NCBI RefSeq assembly: GCF_025917005.1
Contig: NZ_CP078091.1
Coordinates: 2,418,001 to 2,482,000, forward strand
Source of the DNA: Porphyrobacter sp. ULC335
Lineage (GTDB): Bacteria > Pseudomonadota > Alphaproteobacteria > Sphingomonadales > Sphingomonadaceae
Reading direction: 5' to 3'
DNA length: 64,000 nucleotides
Of the stretch, positions 46,564 to 55,912 are shown piece by piece; the first letter of the stretch is position 1; every line of letters begins with the position of its first letter. The notes below the pieces were generated by a model, which saw only the letters and a program-made list of their open reading frames with translations, did no database searches and had not been told where the DNA came from. Position numbers and translations under genes: made by a program.

Positions 46564-47712
46564 ATGTCCAGCGCCCAATCCGATTACTACGCAACGCTCG
46601 AAGTCTCCCGCGATTGCGACGGGGCGACGCTCAAGAGCGCCTATCGCAAACTCGCCATGAAGTTTCACCCGGACCGCAATCCGGGCGACGCCGGTGCCGA
46701 AGCCAAGTTCAAGGCGATCAGCGAGGCCTATGATTGCCTCAAGGACCCGCAAAAGCGCGCGGCCTATGACCGCTATGGCCACGAGGCCTTCACGCAGGGA
46801 ATGAACGGCGGGGGAGGCGGCGGTCCGTTTGGCGGGCGCGGCGGTGACGGCTTTGCCGATATCGGCGACATTTTCGAAACGATCTTCGGCAGCGCCTTTG
46901 GCGGCGGTGGCGGCGCACAGCGCCAGCAGAACCGGCGCGGCGCGGACTTGCGGTACGACATGCAGGTCACGCTCGAAGAGGCTTTCCACGGCAAATCGAC
47001 CGAGATCGAGATCGAAGTCTCGCAATCCTGCGACACCTGCGATGGCACCGGCGCCACGCCGGGCACCAGCGAACGCCAGTGCAACCTGTGCCACGGCATG
47101 GGTTCAGTGCGTGCCAAGCAGGGCCTGTTCGTGATCGAGCGCCCGTGCCCGACCTGTAATGGACGCGGCAAGGTGATCGAGAACCCGTGCCGCGTGTGCC
47201 GCGGCGAAGGACGGGTCGACAAGGCCCAGACCCTCAAGGTCGATATTCCAGCAGGTGTCGATACCGGCACCCGCATCCGCCTGTCCGGCAAGGGCGAGGC
47301 AGGCCAGCGCGGCTCGCCAGCGGGCGATCTGTACATCTTCCTCCACGTCAAACCCCACCCGCTGTTCGAGCGCGAAGGCACGACGCTGGCCACCCGCGTT
47401 CCGGTGAGCTTCACCACCGCGGCGCTGGGCGGTGTGGTCGAGATCCCCGATCTGGATGGCTCGACCAATCGGCTCGAAATTCCTGTCGGGATCCAGTCGG
47501 GCAAGCAGCTGCGCATTCGCGGGGCCGGCATGCCGGTGCTGCAAGGGCGCGGGCGCGGTGATCTGGTGGCCGAGATCGTGGTCGAAACGCCGACCAAGCT
47601 TTCCCGCCGCCAGAAGGAGCTGCTCGAAGAGTTCAAAGCGACCGAGACGGGCGATGAATGCCCTGAAAGCCGCGGCTTCTTCAACAAGCTCAAGGACGCG
47701 TTCGGCAGCTGA
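46564..47712 (+). CDS. dnaJ: Chaperone DnaJ (Hsp40)
   Basis: The 382-residue co-chaperone has the J domain (YYATLEVSRDCDGATLKSAYRKLAMKFHPDRN with HPD), a Gly-rich linker (GGGGGGPFGGRGGDGF), four CxxCxGxG repeats (CDTCDGTG, CNLCHGMG, CPTCNGRG, CRVCRGEG) and the C-terminal substrate domain. It follows dnaK on the same strand. The 91-base spacer contains CCGGAT and ATCCGG as a small inverted repeat, not a clear terminator. Confidence 0.97.
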   Translation: MSSAQSDYYATLEVSRDCDGATLKSAYRKLAMKFHPDRNPGDAGAEAKFKAISEAYDCLKDPQKRAAYDRYGHEAFTQGMNGGGGGGPFGGRGGDGFADIGDIFETIFGSAFGGGGGAQRQQNRRGADLRYDMQVTLEEAFHGKSTEIEIEVSQSCDTCDGTGATPGTSERQCNLCHGMGSVRAKQGLFVIERPCPTCNGRGKVIENPCRVCRGEGRVDKAQTLKVDIPAGVDTGTRIRLSGKGEAGQRGSPAGDLYIFLHVKPHPLFEREGTTLATRVPVSFTTAALGGVVEIPDLDGSTNRLEIPVGIQSGKQLRIRGAGMPVLQGRGRGDLVAEIVVETPTKLSRRQKELLEEFKATETGDECPESRGFFNKLKDAFGS

Positions 47713-47717
47713 GGCGC

Positions 47718-48338
47718 GTGTTACCCTCGCTCCTCATCATCGACGATTTCCTGAGTGATCCCTATGCGGCGCGGCGCGCGGCGCTGTCTCTCGAATATGA
47801 TCCGGCAAAGCAGCACGGGAATTTCCCGGGCCTCAATTCCTCCGCGCCGCTCGATTCCGCGCCGATCGATGCGGCAGTCTCGCGGCTGCTCGGCGTGAAA
47901 CTTGGCCCGGCACCCGGCACCCAGCACGGGCATTGCCGTCTCACCCGCAAGGGCGCGAAGGGCAAAAGCGGGGTGCATATCGATCCCGCCGCCTACTCGG
48001 GCATCCTTTACCTCTCACGTCCGGAGGATTGTGCAAAGCCTGACGCGGGCGGCACCGATTTCTTCCGCCACAAGCGGACCGGAATGGAAGCCGTCCCGCA
48101 GGACCCGGTGAAGATCGCCGCCTCGGGATATGATGATATCAACGCGCTGGTCGAGGATGTGGTCAACCGCGACACCACGAACCCCGCCAAGTGGGAGCGC
48201 ACCATGCGCGTGCCTGCGCGCTTCAACCGGCTGCTGCTGTTCTCGCCCTGGCAATTTCACAACGCCGCGCCCGGCTTCGGCACGGCGGCGGAGGATGCGC
48301 GGCTGGTGATGCTGCTGTTCTTCGGGGCGGCTGCCTGA
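47718..48338 (+). CDS. DUF6445-like putative 2-oxoglutarate/Fe(II) oxygenase
   Basis: The 206-residue protein resembles DUF6445 proteins, thought to be dioxygenase-like. IIDDFLSDPYAARRAAL opens it; HIDPAAYSGILYLS carries an HxD pair and PWQFHNAAPGFG the later His of a double-stranded beta-helix Fe site. GTG start five bases after dnaJ, so coexpression with the chaperone pair is likely. It converges with the patatin gene. Substrate unknown. Confidence 0.75.
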   Translation: MLPSLLIIDDFLSDPYAARRAALSLEYDPAKQHGNFPGLNSSAPLDSAPIDAAVSRLLGVKLGPAPGTQHGHCRLTRKGAKGKSGVHIDPAAYSGILYLSRPEDCAKPDAGGTDFFRHKRTGMEAVPQDPVKIAASGYDDINALVEDVVNRDTTNPAKWERTMRVPARFNRLLLFSPWQFHNAAPGFGTAAEDARLVMLLFFGAAA

Positions 48339-48342
48339 GGCG

Positions 48343-50652
48343 CTACCCCATCCGCTCGCGCACCTCGAGCCGGATTTCGTCGAGCAACCAGCGCTGGCAC
48401 CGCCCGGCGATCTCTTCTTCCTCCAGCACCGCCAGAAACACCGATCGTTTCGCCGCCCGCACCACCTCGGCAGAAACGCCGCCGGTGACGGTTGAGGCGA
48501 CAAGGTCGATCATCCGCTCGGCCCCGTGCAGGCGGCCCCAGAGGTAATCATTCTCCCGGTAATCGCGGCTGAAGAACGCGCCGAAATTGTAGAACTCGAT
48601 ACCCCTGAGCGTCGCCGCCGTCCCGCCCTCGCGGATCGAACGCGCGTCATCGGGAGAGATGCGGTCGATCTTGACCGGATTGAACTCGTCCAGCCCTTCA
48701 CGGCGGGATAGCGGGAAGATAACGACGTCGTAGAAGGGAAAGCCGAGATAGGTCAGCAGCATCCGCCGCTTGAGGTTTTTCGGCATGTCTTCGAGCGCGT
48801 CGATCAGCAGCTCTTCGGCGGCCAGATCGGTCGCGGGGAGCAGACGCTGCGTCGCAAGGAAATCGAGCACCGCACCGGGCTGTTGGAGACTGTTCGCCGC
48901 CAGTTCGCGGAATGCTGCTGAGCGCAGAACATCCTCGTCCGCGTGATAATAAAGCGCGAGAATCTCGTAGAGCCGGTCCCGCGCGCGGTCGAGAACGTCC
49001 TCGGCAATGTCGGGATCCTGCTGCCAGTCGCGCGCAAGCTTGCGGGCAAGAAGCTGCAACCGGCGGATGCGGAAGCCGGTGTCATGCGCGCGGAAGAAGG
49101 CAATGGCCGCCGCGGTCGCGCCGCCATGTGCGTCGGTCAGCCCGTCGATCCCCCGCGCTTCCAGCTCACAGCGCAAAGCGTGGATCAACGGTGCGGGGTC
49201 GGCCCGGCCTTGTCCTGCGGCCTTCAGGGTAAGCCGCGCAAGCTGATCGAGGATACCGTCGAACTTGGTCAGGGCATAGGCGCCAAAGGCATAGCCTGCC
49301 CGCTCGGCTGCGGCCTGCTGGGCCTTGGCCCGCCACCCTGCGAGCCGCTTGGGCGTCGGCCGGTCGAGCAGGAAGGTAAAGCCGAACAGCTTCTCAACGG
49401 CGCGGTCGATATCGCTTTGGAGGTCCATGACGATGCGCTTGAACCGCGCCGCGTCGCGCGATTGCTGCTCGATCCGTTCCAGATCGTCCCGGATCGGTTG
49501 TTCGCGCGGGATCGTGGAGAGCGAGCCGAAGATGGCGCCGAAGAACCCCACCTCGCGGATCCGGGTGCCGGGTGCCGGGCCAGAGCCGTCAGGGCGCGGA
49601 TCGAGATAGACGAAGCGGCGATCAACCTCGCGCTGGGCAGGGCGGCCGTGGAGCGCACTGAGCGCAGCGCCAAAGGGCGCGTTGACCAGCACCGCGCCGT
49701 CGATCAGCGCCACCTGGCCAATACTCCCACGCGCGACATGGGTGGGCATGGTGCGCGCAAGAAAGGCCCCCCGCGTGGCCCAATGGTGCCCCTCTTGCTC
49801 GGCGAGCCTGTCGATCTCGGCGAGGGTAAGTGGCGGAAAGGCTCCGGGAAAGCTCGCGGTGGCCCGGGCGGCCAGCACCAGTTCGAGCGGATCGGCGAGC
49901 ACCGCGCCATCACCCACCCGCGCGCGGAAATTGATCGGCAGGCGATGCTCGGTCTCCTCGACTTGCGGAGGCGAGTTCAGGCGCAGCGTTTCGGGATGCC
50001 CGCGAAAATCGGTGACGGTCACCGCCAGATCGACAGGATAACCTGCCGGCAGCAGCGGGATACCGTCGCCTTCTTCGGTCATCCGCTGGAAGGCCTCGAA
50101 CAGCATTGCCGAAAAGCGCGCGCCCGAAAACGGCGGGCTGAACCAGCGCCCGCGTACCAGACGGGAAACCTTGGCCCGCACTTCAGCGCGGGTCTCGGGA
50201 GAGACGGTCGCGCTGACAGCATTGCCGGGGCGCGACAGGAACCATTCCGCAATCGGCTGCGCCCACAGCTTGGCATATCGCCACATGGGCTCGGCATCGG
50301 GATCGGTGAGTTCGCTGACATCGGCGTTGGTCAACCACAGGTCCGTCAGCGGTTCGAGGCTGTGTCCGCCGTGAATCGCATGGGCGAGGAATACCGCATT
50401 GATCCCCCCCGCGCTCGCGCCGGTCAGAATGTCCGGCAGCACCCGCACCTGCAGCCCGTAGTCGCGCTCAACCACGCGCAGAAACTCGCGGTAGGCCTCC
50501 GCCACGCCGTCGAGTTGTGTCGCAGCAGGATGGTGAAAGGCGCGGCTCGCCCGGGCGAGGTGCCACACCTCCTTGGTGATGCCATGCATATAGACCGCGA
50601 GGCTGACGCCGCCGTAACACACTAGAGCAAGGCGCAGTTCTTTCTGGCGCAT
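48343..50652 (-). CDS. Patatin-like phospholipase, large form (769 aa)
   Basis: The N-terminal third is a patatin domain: LALVCYGGVSLAVYMHGITKEVW (oxyanion region), DILTGASAGGINAVFLA with the GxSxG nucleophile, and DGAVLVNAPFGAA with the catalytic Asp. The remaining 450 residues are helical and of the large patatin (DUF3376) architecture, with no visible membrane span. It is much longer than the plant-type 380-residue proteins. ATG at 50652 used (a GTG six bases earlier is possible). The gene stands alone, divergent from radA. No partner genes of a CBASS-type defence system are adjacent. Confidence 0.88.
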   Translation of the reverse strand: MRQKELRLALVCYGGVSLAVYMHGITKEVWHLARASRAFHHPAATQLDGVAEAYREFLRVVERDYGLQVRVLPDILTGASAGGINAVFLAHAIHGGHSLEPLTDLWLTNADVSELTDPDAEPMWRYAKLWAQPIAEWFLSRPGNAVSATVSPETRAEVRAKVSRLVRGRWFSPPFSGARFSAMLFEAFQRMTEEGDGIPLLPAGYPVDLAVTVTDFRGHPETLRLNSPPQVEETEHRLPINFRARVGDGAVLADPLELVLAARATASFPGAFPPLTLAEIDRLAEQEGHHWATRGAFLARTMPTHVARGSIGQVALIDGAVLVNAPFGAALSALHGRPAQREVDRRFVYLDPRPDGSGPAPGTRIREVGFFGAIFGSLSTIPREQPIRDDLERIEQQSRDAARFKRIVMDLQSDIDRAVEKLFGFTFLLDRPTPKRLAGWRAKAQQAAAERAGYAFGAYALTKFDGILDQLARLTLKAAGQGRADPAPLIHALRCELEARGIDGLTDAHGGATAAAIAFFRAHDTGFRIRRLQLLARKLARDWQQDPDIAEDVLDRARDRLYEILALYYHADEDVLRSAAFRELAANSLQQPGAVLDFLATQRLLPATDLAAEELLIDALEDMPKNLKRRMLLTYLGFPFYDVVIFPLSRREGLDEFNPVKIDRISPDDARSIREGGTAATLRGIEFYNFGAFFSRDYRENDYLWGRLHGAERMIDLVASTVTGGVSAEVVRAAKRSVFLAVLEEEEIAGRCQRWLLDEIRLEVRERMG

Positions 50653-50725
50653 GCACACTGTCTAGCGGGCAAGTCGTTAGCAATGCAATTGCGTTCGTCA
50701 TCTGTTCTCGTTATGCCGCGCATCT

Positions 50726-52093
50726 ATGGCAAAATCGAAACGCCGATATGTGTGTCAGGAATGCGGCTCGGTCTCGCACCGCTGGCAGGGGCAATGCGCC
50801 GACTGCGGGCAGTGGAACACGCTGATCGAGGATGTGCCCGCAACGGTGTTCTCGCAGAAGCACGACCTGTCGAGCGGCGGGCGCAATGTTGCCTTCGAAC
50901 CCCTGAATGCTCCCACCAAGCTGCCGGTCAGGAAGTCGACCGGCCTTGCCGAGTTCGACCGGGCGCTGGGCGGCGGGCTGGTGCCGGGCAGCGCAGTGCT
51001 GCTGGGCGGGGACCCGGGCATCGGGAAGTCGACGCTGCTGCTGCAATGCGCCGCCACCATCGCGCGCGGCGGCAATGATGTTGTCTATGTCAGCGGAGAG
51101 GAGGCGGCCGGGCAGGTCCGTCTGCGCGCTTCGCGCATGGGCGTGGCCGATGCGCCAATCCGACTCGCTTCGGAAACATCGGTGCGGGATATTCTGACGA
51201 CGCTGGGGCAGGGCGAGCCGCCCGCGCTGCTGGTGATCGATTCGATCCAGACGATGCATTCCGACACCATCGAAGGCGCCCCCGGCACTGTCTCGCAGGT
51301 GCGCGGCTGCGCGCTGGAACTGATCCGCTATGCCAAGGAAAGCGGCTGCGTGGTGGTGCTGGTCGGCCATGTCACCAAGGACGGCACCATTGCCGGCCCG
51401 CGCGTGCTGGAACACATGGTCGATGTCGTGATGAGCTTCGAGGGGGAGCGCAGCCACCAGTACCGCATCCTGCGCGCGCTCAAGAACCGCTTCGGCGCGG
51501 TGGACGAGATCGGGGTCTTCGCGATGGCGTCCGAAGGGCTGGAGGAAGTCGCCAACCCCTCTCTGCTGTTCCTTTCCGGCCGCGAGACGCCGCTGGCGGG
51601 CAGCGCGGTGTTCCCGGCGCTGGAGGGCACGCGGCCGGTTCTCGTGGAAATTCAGGCGCTGATCGTCCGCCTGCAATCAGGCGCGACCCCGCGCCGTGCC
51701 GTCGTGGGTTGGGACAGCGGGCGGCTGGCGATGCTGCTTGCCGTGCTGGAATCGCGCTGCGGGCTGAATTTTTCCTCGGCCGAGGTCTATCTCAACATCG
51801 CGGGCGGATATCGCCTCACCGACCCGGCGGCAGACCTCGCCGTTGCTGCTGCGCTGGTCTCGGCGCTGGCCGATCGGCCACTGCCGGACAAGACAGCATG
51901 GTTCGGCGAAGTCAGTCTTGCAGGCGAGATTCGCCCGGTCGCCCACGCCCCGCTGCGGCAGCGTGAGGCAGCCAAATTGGGCTTTGCGCGCTGCTATGGG
52001 CCTGCGAGTGCGGCAGCGGGAAGCGCTGGTGCGGACTATCACGGGCTTGCTGCGCTTGCGAACGTCGTTGACCAGGTGATGGGCAGCGCATAA
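50726..52093 (+). CDS. radA: DNA repair protein RadA
   Basis: RadA aids branch migration in recombination repair. The 455-residue product has the N-terminal zinc finger (CQECGSVSHRWQGQCADCG), Walker A GGDPGIGKST, the RadA-specific KNRFG (LKNRFGAVDEIG) and a Lon-like C-terminal domain. ATG at 50726. cvpA follows by 12 bases. Confidence 0.96.
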   Translation: MAKSKRRYVCQECGSVSHRWQGQCADCGQWNTLIEDVPATVFSQKHDLSSGGRNVAFEPLNAPTKLPVRKSTGLAEFDRALGGGLVPGSAVLLGGDPGIGKSTLLLQCAATIARGGNDVVYVSGEEAAGQVRLRASRMGVADAPIRLASETSVRDILTTLGQGEPPALLVIDSIQTMHSDTIEGAPGTVSQVRGCALELIRYAKESGCVVVLVGHVTKDGTIAGPRVLEHMVDVVMSFEGERSHQYRILRALKNRFGAVDEIGVFAMASEGLEEVANPSLLFLSGRETPLAGSAVFPALEGTRPVLVEIQALIVRLQSGATPRRAVVGWDSGRLAMLLAVLESRCGLNFSSAEVYLNIAGGYRLTDPAADLAVAAALVSALADRPLPDKTAWFGEVSLAGEIRPVAHAPLRQREAAKLGFARCYGPASAAAGSAGADYHGLAALANVVDQVMGSA

Positions 52094-52105
52094 TCGTCGC
52101 ATCCC

Positions 52106-52651
52106 ATGGACGGTCTCGACATCATCATCGCTATCATCGTCGGCGTAGCTGCCATCGGCGGCTTCATGCGGGGGCTGGTGCAAGAGGTTCTCTCGCTCGC
52201 CTCGTGGATCATGGCAGCCTTTGCGCTCCATATCCTCCACCCGGCGTTGACCGACGGGCTGCGCAGTTTTTACCGCGCGGAACCGGCGGTCTCGCTGCTG
52301 GCTTTCGTGCTGCTGCTGTTGATCCCCTATGCCGCGATGAAGGTCATTATCGGCAACGCCAGCGGCGCTTCGGACGGGGCAGTGCTCGGGCCGATCGACC
52401 GTGTGCTCGGCTTCGGCTTTGGCGCGATCAAGGGCGCGTTGATCGCGGTCTTCGCTTTTGCGCTGCTCGCCACCGGATTTGATGAGAGCTGGGGCTACAA
52501 AGGCCGCCCGCAATGGATCACCGGCGCGCGCACCTATGCCGCCATCGACGCTTTCTCGCGCCAGCTGGTTCCGGAAATTGCCGTGCGGCGTGATCGGCTT
52601 CGCGGCGAGGCTGACGCGCGGGAGGACGCCTTGTCCGAAATCACGGGTTAA
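52106..52651 (+). CDS. CvpA family membrane protein
   Basis: The 181-residue protein has the CvpA pattern of several helices with a conserved Gly-rich start (MDGLDIIIAIIVGVAAIGGFMRGLVQEVLSLASWI). Family members affect envelope integrity or colicin V export. A charged cytoplasmic tail (RRDRLRGEADAREDALSEI) closes it. It is between radA and the Fe-S scaffold on the same strand. Confidence 0.9.
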   Translation: MDGLDIIIAIIVGVAAIGGFMRGLVQEVLSLASWIMAAFALHILHPALTDGLRSFYRAEPAVSLLAFVLLLLIPYAAMKVIIGNASGASDGAVLGPIDRVLGFGFGAIKGALIAVFAFALLATGFDESWGYKGRPQWITGARTYAAIDAFSRQLVPEIAVRRDRLRGEADAREDALSEITG

Positions 52652-52656
52652 GCAGT

Positions 52657-53097
52657 GTGACGGCACGGGTATCGTCAAAGCTGTATTCGCCCGAACTGCT
52701 CGGTCTGGCGACCGGCCTTGCGAACTTTCCTCTGACCGGAGATCTGCCCCTGACATCCGAGGCGCGTTCGCGCAGCTGTGGGAGTGTGATCGCAATCGGG
52801 CTTGCGCTGGACGACAGGGGCTTGGTTTCAGGGGTGGGCATGAAAGTCAGCGCCTGCGCCATCGGACAGGCCTCCGCCGCCCTGCTGGCGCTATCGATCA
52901 GGGGCAACAATCCCGGCAGCGTGATCCTGACTGCGCAAGGCCTTGCAGCGTGGCTGGCGGGCGAGGGTGAATTGCCTGCATGGCCGGGGATCGCAGCGCT
53001 TGTTCCCGCGCGTGACCATCCCGGCCGCCACGGCGCGCTTCTATTGCCGTGGAAGGCTGCAAGCGAGGCGCTTTCAAGCGAGGCGGCGCGCGGCTAG
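52657..53097 (+). CDS. NifU-like iron-sulfur cluster scaffold, third Cys missing
   Basis: The 146-residue protein matches the sphingomonad scaffold family related to the NifU/IscU N-terminal domain: SRSCGSVIAIGL and VSACAIGQASAALLAL provide two of three cluster-ligand positions. The third (RxxC before LPW in IscU) is RHGALLLPW here, so that Cys is Gly. Cluster binding may therefore differ or be lost. GTG start at 52657, five bases after cvpA. It precedes the MHS transporter. Confidence 0.8.
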   Translation: MTARVSSKLYSPELLGLATGLANFPLTGDLPLTSEARSRSCGSVIAIGLALDDRGLVSGVGMKVSACAIGQASAALLALSIRGNNPGSVILTAQGLAAWLAGEGELPAWPGIAALVPARDHPGRHGALLLPWKAASEALSSEAARG

Positions 53098-53148
53098 GGA
53101 CTTGAGGCAATAAGGTCGCGGCCGCGCGATAAAGGGGATGTAAGGGAC

Positions 53149-54780
53149 ATGTCAGAAGCGCAGGCGCTCACGGACCGCGAGCCGAGCGAAAAAGAAATCC
53201 GGCTGGTGATCGGCGCATCATCGGCGGGGACCATTTTCGAATGGTACGATTTCTTCATCTACGGCACGCTCGCCTACATCCTGAAAGACGCCTTCTACGC
53301 CACCGATAACGAGACGCTGGGTCTGCTGCTGGTGTGGTCGACCTTCGCGGTGGGCTTTGCCTTCCGCCCGCTGGGCGCGGTGCTGTTCGGCTTTCTGGGC
53401 GACAAGCTGGGGCGTAAATACACCTTCCTCGTCACCGTCACGCTGATGGGCATTGCGACGGCGGGCGTCGGCCTGATCCCCACAGTAGACAGTATCGGCA
53501 TGGCAGCGCCGATCATCGTCATCCTGCTGCGCGTGTTGCAAGGCCTTGCACTGGGCGGGGAATATGGCGGCGCGGCGATCTATGTCGCCGAACACGCCCC
53601 GCCGGAAAAGCGCGGCTTCTACACCAGCTTCATCCAGGCGAGCGTGGCGGGCGGCTTTGTCCTTTCGATCATCGTCGTGCTGGCCTGCCGCGCGCTGATC
53701 CCGGCAGAGGCTTTCGCCGCATGGGGCTGGCGCGTGCCGTTCCTCCTGTCGATAGCGCTGCTCGCGATCTCGCTGTGGATGCGGTTGAAGCTGTCCGAAA
53801 GCCCGGTGTTCCAGGCGATGAAGGCGGCCGGGGAAACCTCGGGCAACCCCTTCATCGAAAGCATGACCTATCCCGGCAATCCCAAGCGGCTGTTCGTCGC
53901 CCTGTTCGGGATCACCGGCATCCTGACGACCGTCTGGTACACCGGTTTCTTCTCGGCAATGAGCTTCCTGCGCGGACCGATGCATGTCAACGATCTGACG
54001 GTCGAACTGGTGCTTCTGGTCTCGGGCCTGATCGTGATGAGTTTCTACGTCATCATCGGCAAGTGGTCCGACCGGGTAGGCCGCAAGAAGCCGATCATCA
54101 TCGGCGCGGCTCTTACGCTGGTGCTGTTGTTCCCGCTGTTCTGGCTGATGGGAAGCTTTGCCAACCCGCAGCTCGCCGAAGCGGCCGAGCGCACGCCGGT
54201 GGTGGTGAGCGGGCCTGCCTGCGAGACGGATCCCTTTGCCGAGCTGTTCCAGCGCGATCAGACCGATTGCGGCAAGGTGCTCGAGACGCTGACCGCTTCA
54301 GGCGTTCTCTACACCCTGACTCCCGGCGAGACGCTGAGCCTGACAGTGGGCGGCAATCCGGTCGCGATGGATCCTGCATGGTTCACAGATGGCGCAGCGC
54401 GGCGCGCGGGGCTGCAAGCGGGGCTGGGGCAGTACGGCTTCGACTTTGCCAAGCAGCAGCCGCCGATGGCCAATGTCATCGGGATTGTCGGCGTGCTGCT
54501 GGCACTGGGGATGCTCTCGGCGCTGACATACGGCTCGGTCGCGGCGCTGCTGTCCGAGATGTTCCCGCCGCGTATCCGCTATTCCTCCATGTCGATCCCC
54601 TACCACATCGGGGCTGGCTATCTCGGCGGGTTCCTGCCGCTGATCGCGGGCGTGATCGTGGCGCGCACCGGCGATATCTATTCAGGCCTGTGGTATACTT
54701 GGGCGGTGGTCGCCTTTGGCCTTGCGGTCGCATGGTGGGGCCTGCCTTCGGGACCGCCGCGGGACTTTGCCGATGATTGA
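53149..54780 (+). CDS. MHS family MFS transporter with an extra loop domain
   Basis: The 543-residue transporter has the MHS signature: GTIFEWYDFFIYGTLAY at the start, GFAFRPLGAVLFG, and GLALGGEYGGAAIYVAEHAP. Usual MHS proteins are about 440 residues. Roughly 100 extra residues lie between later helices (from about 345), containing two cysteines (GPACETDPF and QTDCGKVLE) and little hydrophobicity. This may be a periplasmic domain held by a disulfide. The stop overlaps the alr start by eight bases. Substrate (osmolyte or organic acid) unknown. Confidence 0.87.
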   Translation: MSEAQALTDREPSEKEIRLVIGASSAGTIFEWYDFFIYGTLAYILKDAFYATDNETLGLLLVWSTFAVGFAFRPLGAVLFGFLGDKLGRKYTFLVTVTLMGIATAGVGLIPTVDSIGMAAPIIVILLRVLQGLALGGEYGGAAIYVAEHAPPEKRGFYTSFIQASVAGGFVLSIIVVLACRALIPAEAFAAWGWRVPFLLSIALLAISLWMRLKLSESPVFQAMKAAGETSGNPFIESMTYPGNPKRLFVALFGITGILTTVWYTGFFSAMSFLRGPMHVNDLTVELVLLVSGLIVMSFYVIIGKWSDRVGRKKPIIIGAALTLVLLFPLFWLMGSFANPQLAEAAERTPVVVSGPACETDPFAELFQRDQTDCGKVLETLTASGVLYTLTPGETLSLTVGGNPVAMDPAWFTDGAARRAGLQAGLGQYGFDFAKQQPPMANVIGIVGVLLALGMLSALTYGSVAALLSEMFPPRIRYSSMSIPYHIGAGYLGGFLPLIAGVIVARTGDIYSGLWYTWAVVAFGLAVAWWGLPSGPPRDFADD

Positions 54781-55828
54781 TACTGGGTCGCTCCAGCCCC
54801 CTGCCAGCCTGCGTTTGACGGTCGATACGGATGCCTTGGCGGCCAATTGGCGTGCCTTGGACAGCCTGTCCGGGACCGCCCAGGCCGGCGCTGCGGTAAA
54901 GGCAGACTGCTACGGGCTGGGCGTCGACACCTGTGTTCCGGCCTTGCGCGATGCTGGGTGCGAAACCTTTTTCGTCGCGCATTGGAGCGAGGTCGCTGGC
55001 GTGACCGCCCATGTACCCGGCGGGCAGGTGGCAGTGTTGCACGGTGTCCTCAACGAGGCCGACTGCGCCTATGCCCGCGCGACCGGAGCCGTGCCTGTCA
55101 TCAACTCGCTTGAACAGGCCGCGCTATGGACTGCCAGCGGGGGAGGGCGCTGCCACCTGATGGTGGATACCGGCATCAACCGCCTCGGCATTTCGCTCGA
55201 TGAAGTCAGCGATGCGGCGATCGCCGCGCTCCATGTCGACATTCTGATGAGCCACCTTGCTTGCGCGGACGAGACAACGTCGATGAACCGGATGCAGGCA
55301 GAACTGTTGCGCGAGGCCGCCGGGATTGTTGAACACCGGCGACTAAGCCTTGCCAATAGCGCCGGTATCGCACTTGGGCCGAACTTCGCTTTCGACCTCA
55401 CCCGCCCGGGCCTTGCGCTTTACGGCGGCGTCCCGCGTGCGGAACTCGCAGACCAAATCCGCCCTGTCGTGCAGGTCGAGGCGCGTCTGTTGCAATGCCG
55501 CAAACTCGCTCCGGGCGAGGGCGTGGGCTACAATGCGACCTTCATCGCACCCACACATATGCAGGTCGCCACTGTGTCGATTGGCTATGCCGACGGTTTC
55601 CTGCGCCAACGCGGTCCGGGCAATGCGCTCACCCATCAGGGCCGACCGTTGCAGATCCTTGGCAAGGTCTCGATGGACATGGTCGTGGTCGATCTGTCGC
55701 AGGCGCCCGATTTGCGCGCTGGCGACTGGCTGCAAGTGCCCTGGAACATCGCCGATGCTGCGCAGCAAAATGCTCTTTCGCCATATGAAATGCTTACAGT
55801 AATCGGCAGACGGTTGCGCCGCGGTTGA
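54773..55828 (+). CDS. alr: Alanine racemase
   Basis: PLP enzyme making D-alanine for peptidoglycan. The 351-residue product has AAVKADCYGLGV (PLP Lys at about 43), SIGYADGFLRQ (the catalytic Tyr) and ILGKVSMDMVVVDLS. The ATG at 54773 lies inside the MHS transporter end (eight-base overlap), implying coupled translation. A transporter of the MHS type next to alr hints that alanine or another amino acid may be handled together, but that is inference. Confidence 0.94.
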   Translation: MIDTGSLQPPASLRLTVDTDALAANWRALDSLSGTAQAGAAVKADCYGLGVDTCVPALRDAGCETFFVAHWSEVAGVTAHVPGGQVAVLHGVLNEADCAYARATGAVPVINSLEQAALWTASGGGRCHLMVDTGINRLGISLDEVSDAAIAALHVDILMSHLACADETTSMNRMQAELLREAAGIVEHRRLSLANSAGIALGPNFAFDLTRPGLALYGGVPRAELADQIRPVVQVEARLLQCRKLAPGEGVGYNATFIAPTHMQVATVSIGYADGFLRQRGPGNALTHQGRPLQILGKVSMDMVVVDLSQAPDLRAGDWLQVPWNIADAAQQNALSPYEMLTVIGRRLRRG

Positions 55829-55894
55829 TTGCACCGACCGACGTTGTTGCACCGCAGCTTGTGCAGGTGCTAAGATGATGCACAAAGCATCATC
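55829..55894 (+). promoter_or_regulatory. Candidate phaR operator region
   Basis: TTGCACCG repeats at 55829 and 55847 (18 bases apart); the second forms TGC-ACC-GCA. A perfect inverted repeat GATGATGC (55874) and GCATCATC (55887) with a five-base loop follows. PhaR proteins bind TGC-rich sites and often repress their own gene, so self-control is plausible. Confidence 0.4.
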
Positions 55895-55912
55895 CATCGG
55901 GGTCAAAAAACA

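Noticed and set aside
48343-50652. Patatin gene as a CBASS-like defence effector
   Set aside because: No cyclase, sensor or other defence partner is adjacent, and the architecture is that of ordinary large patatins.
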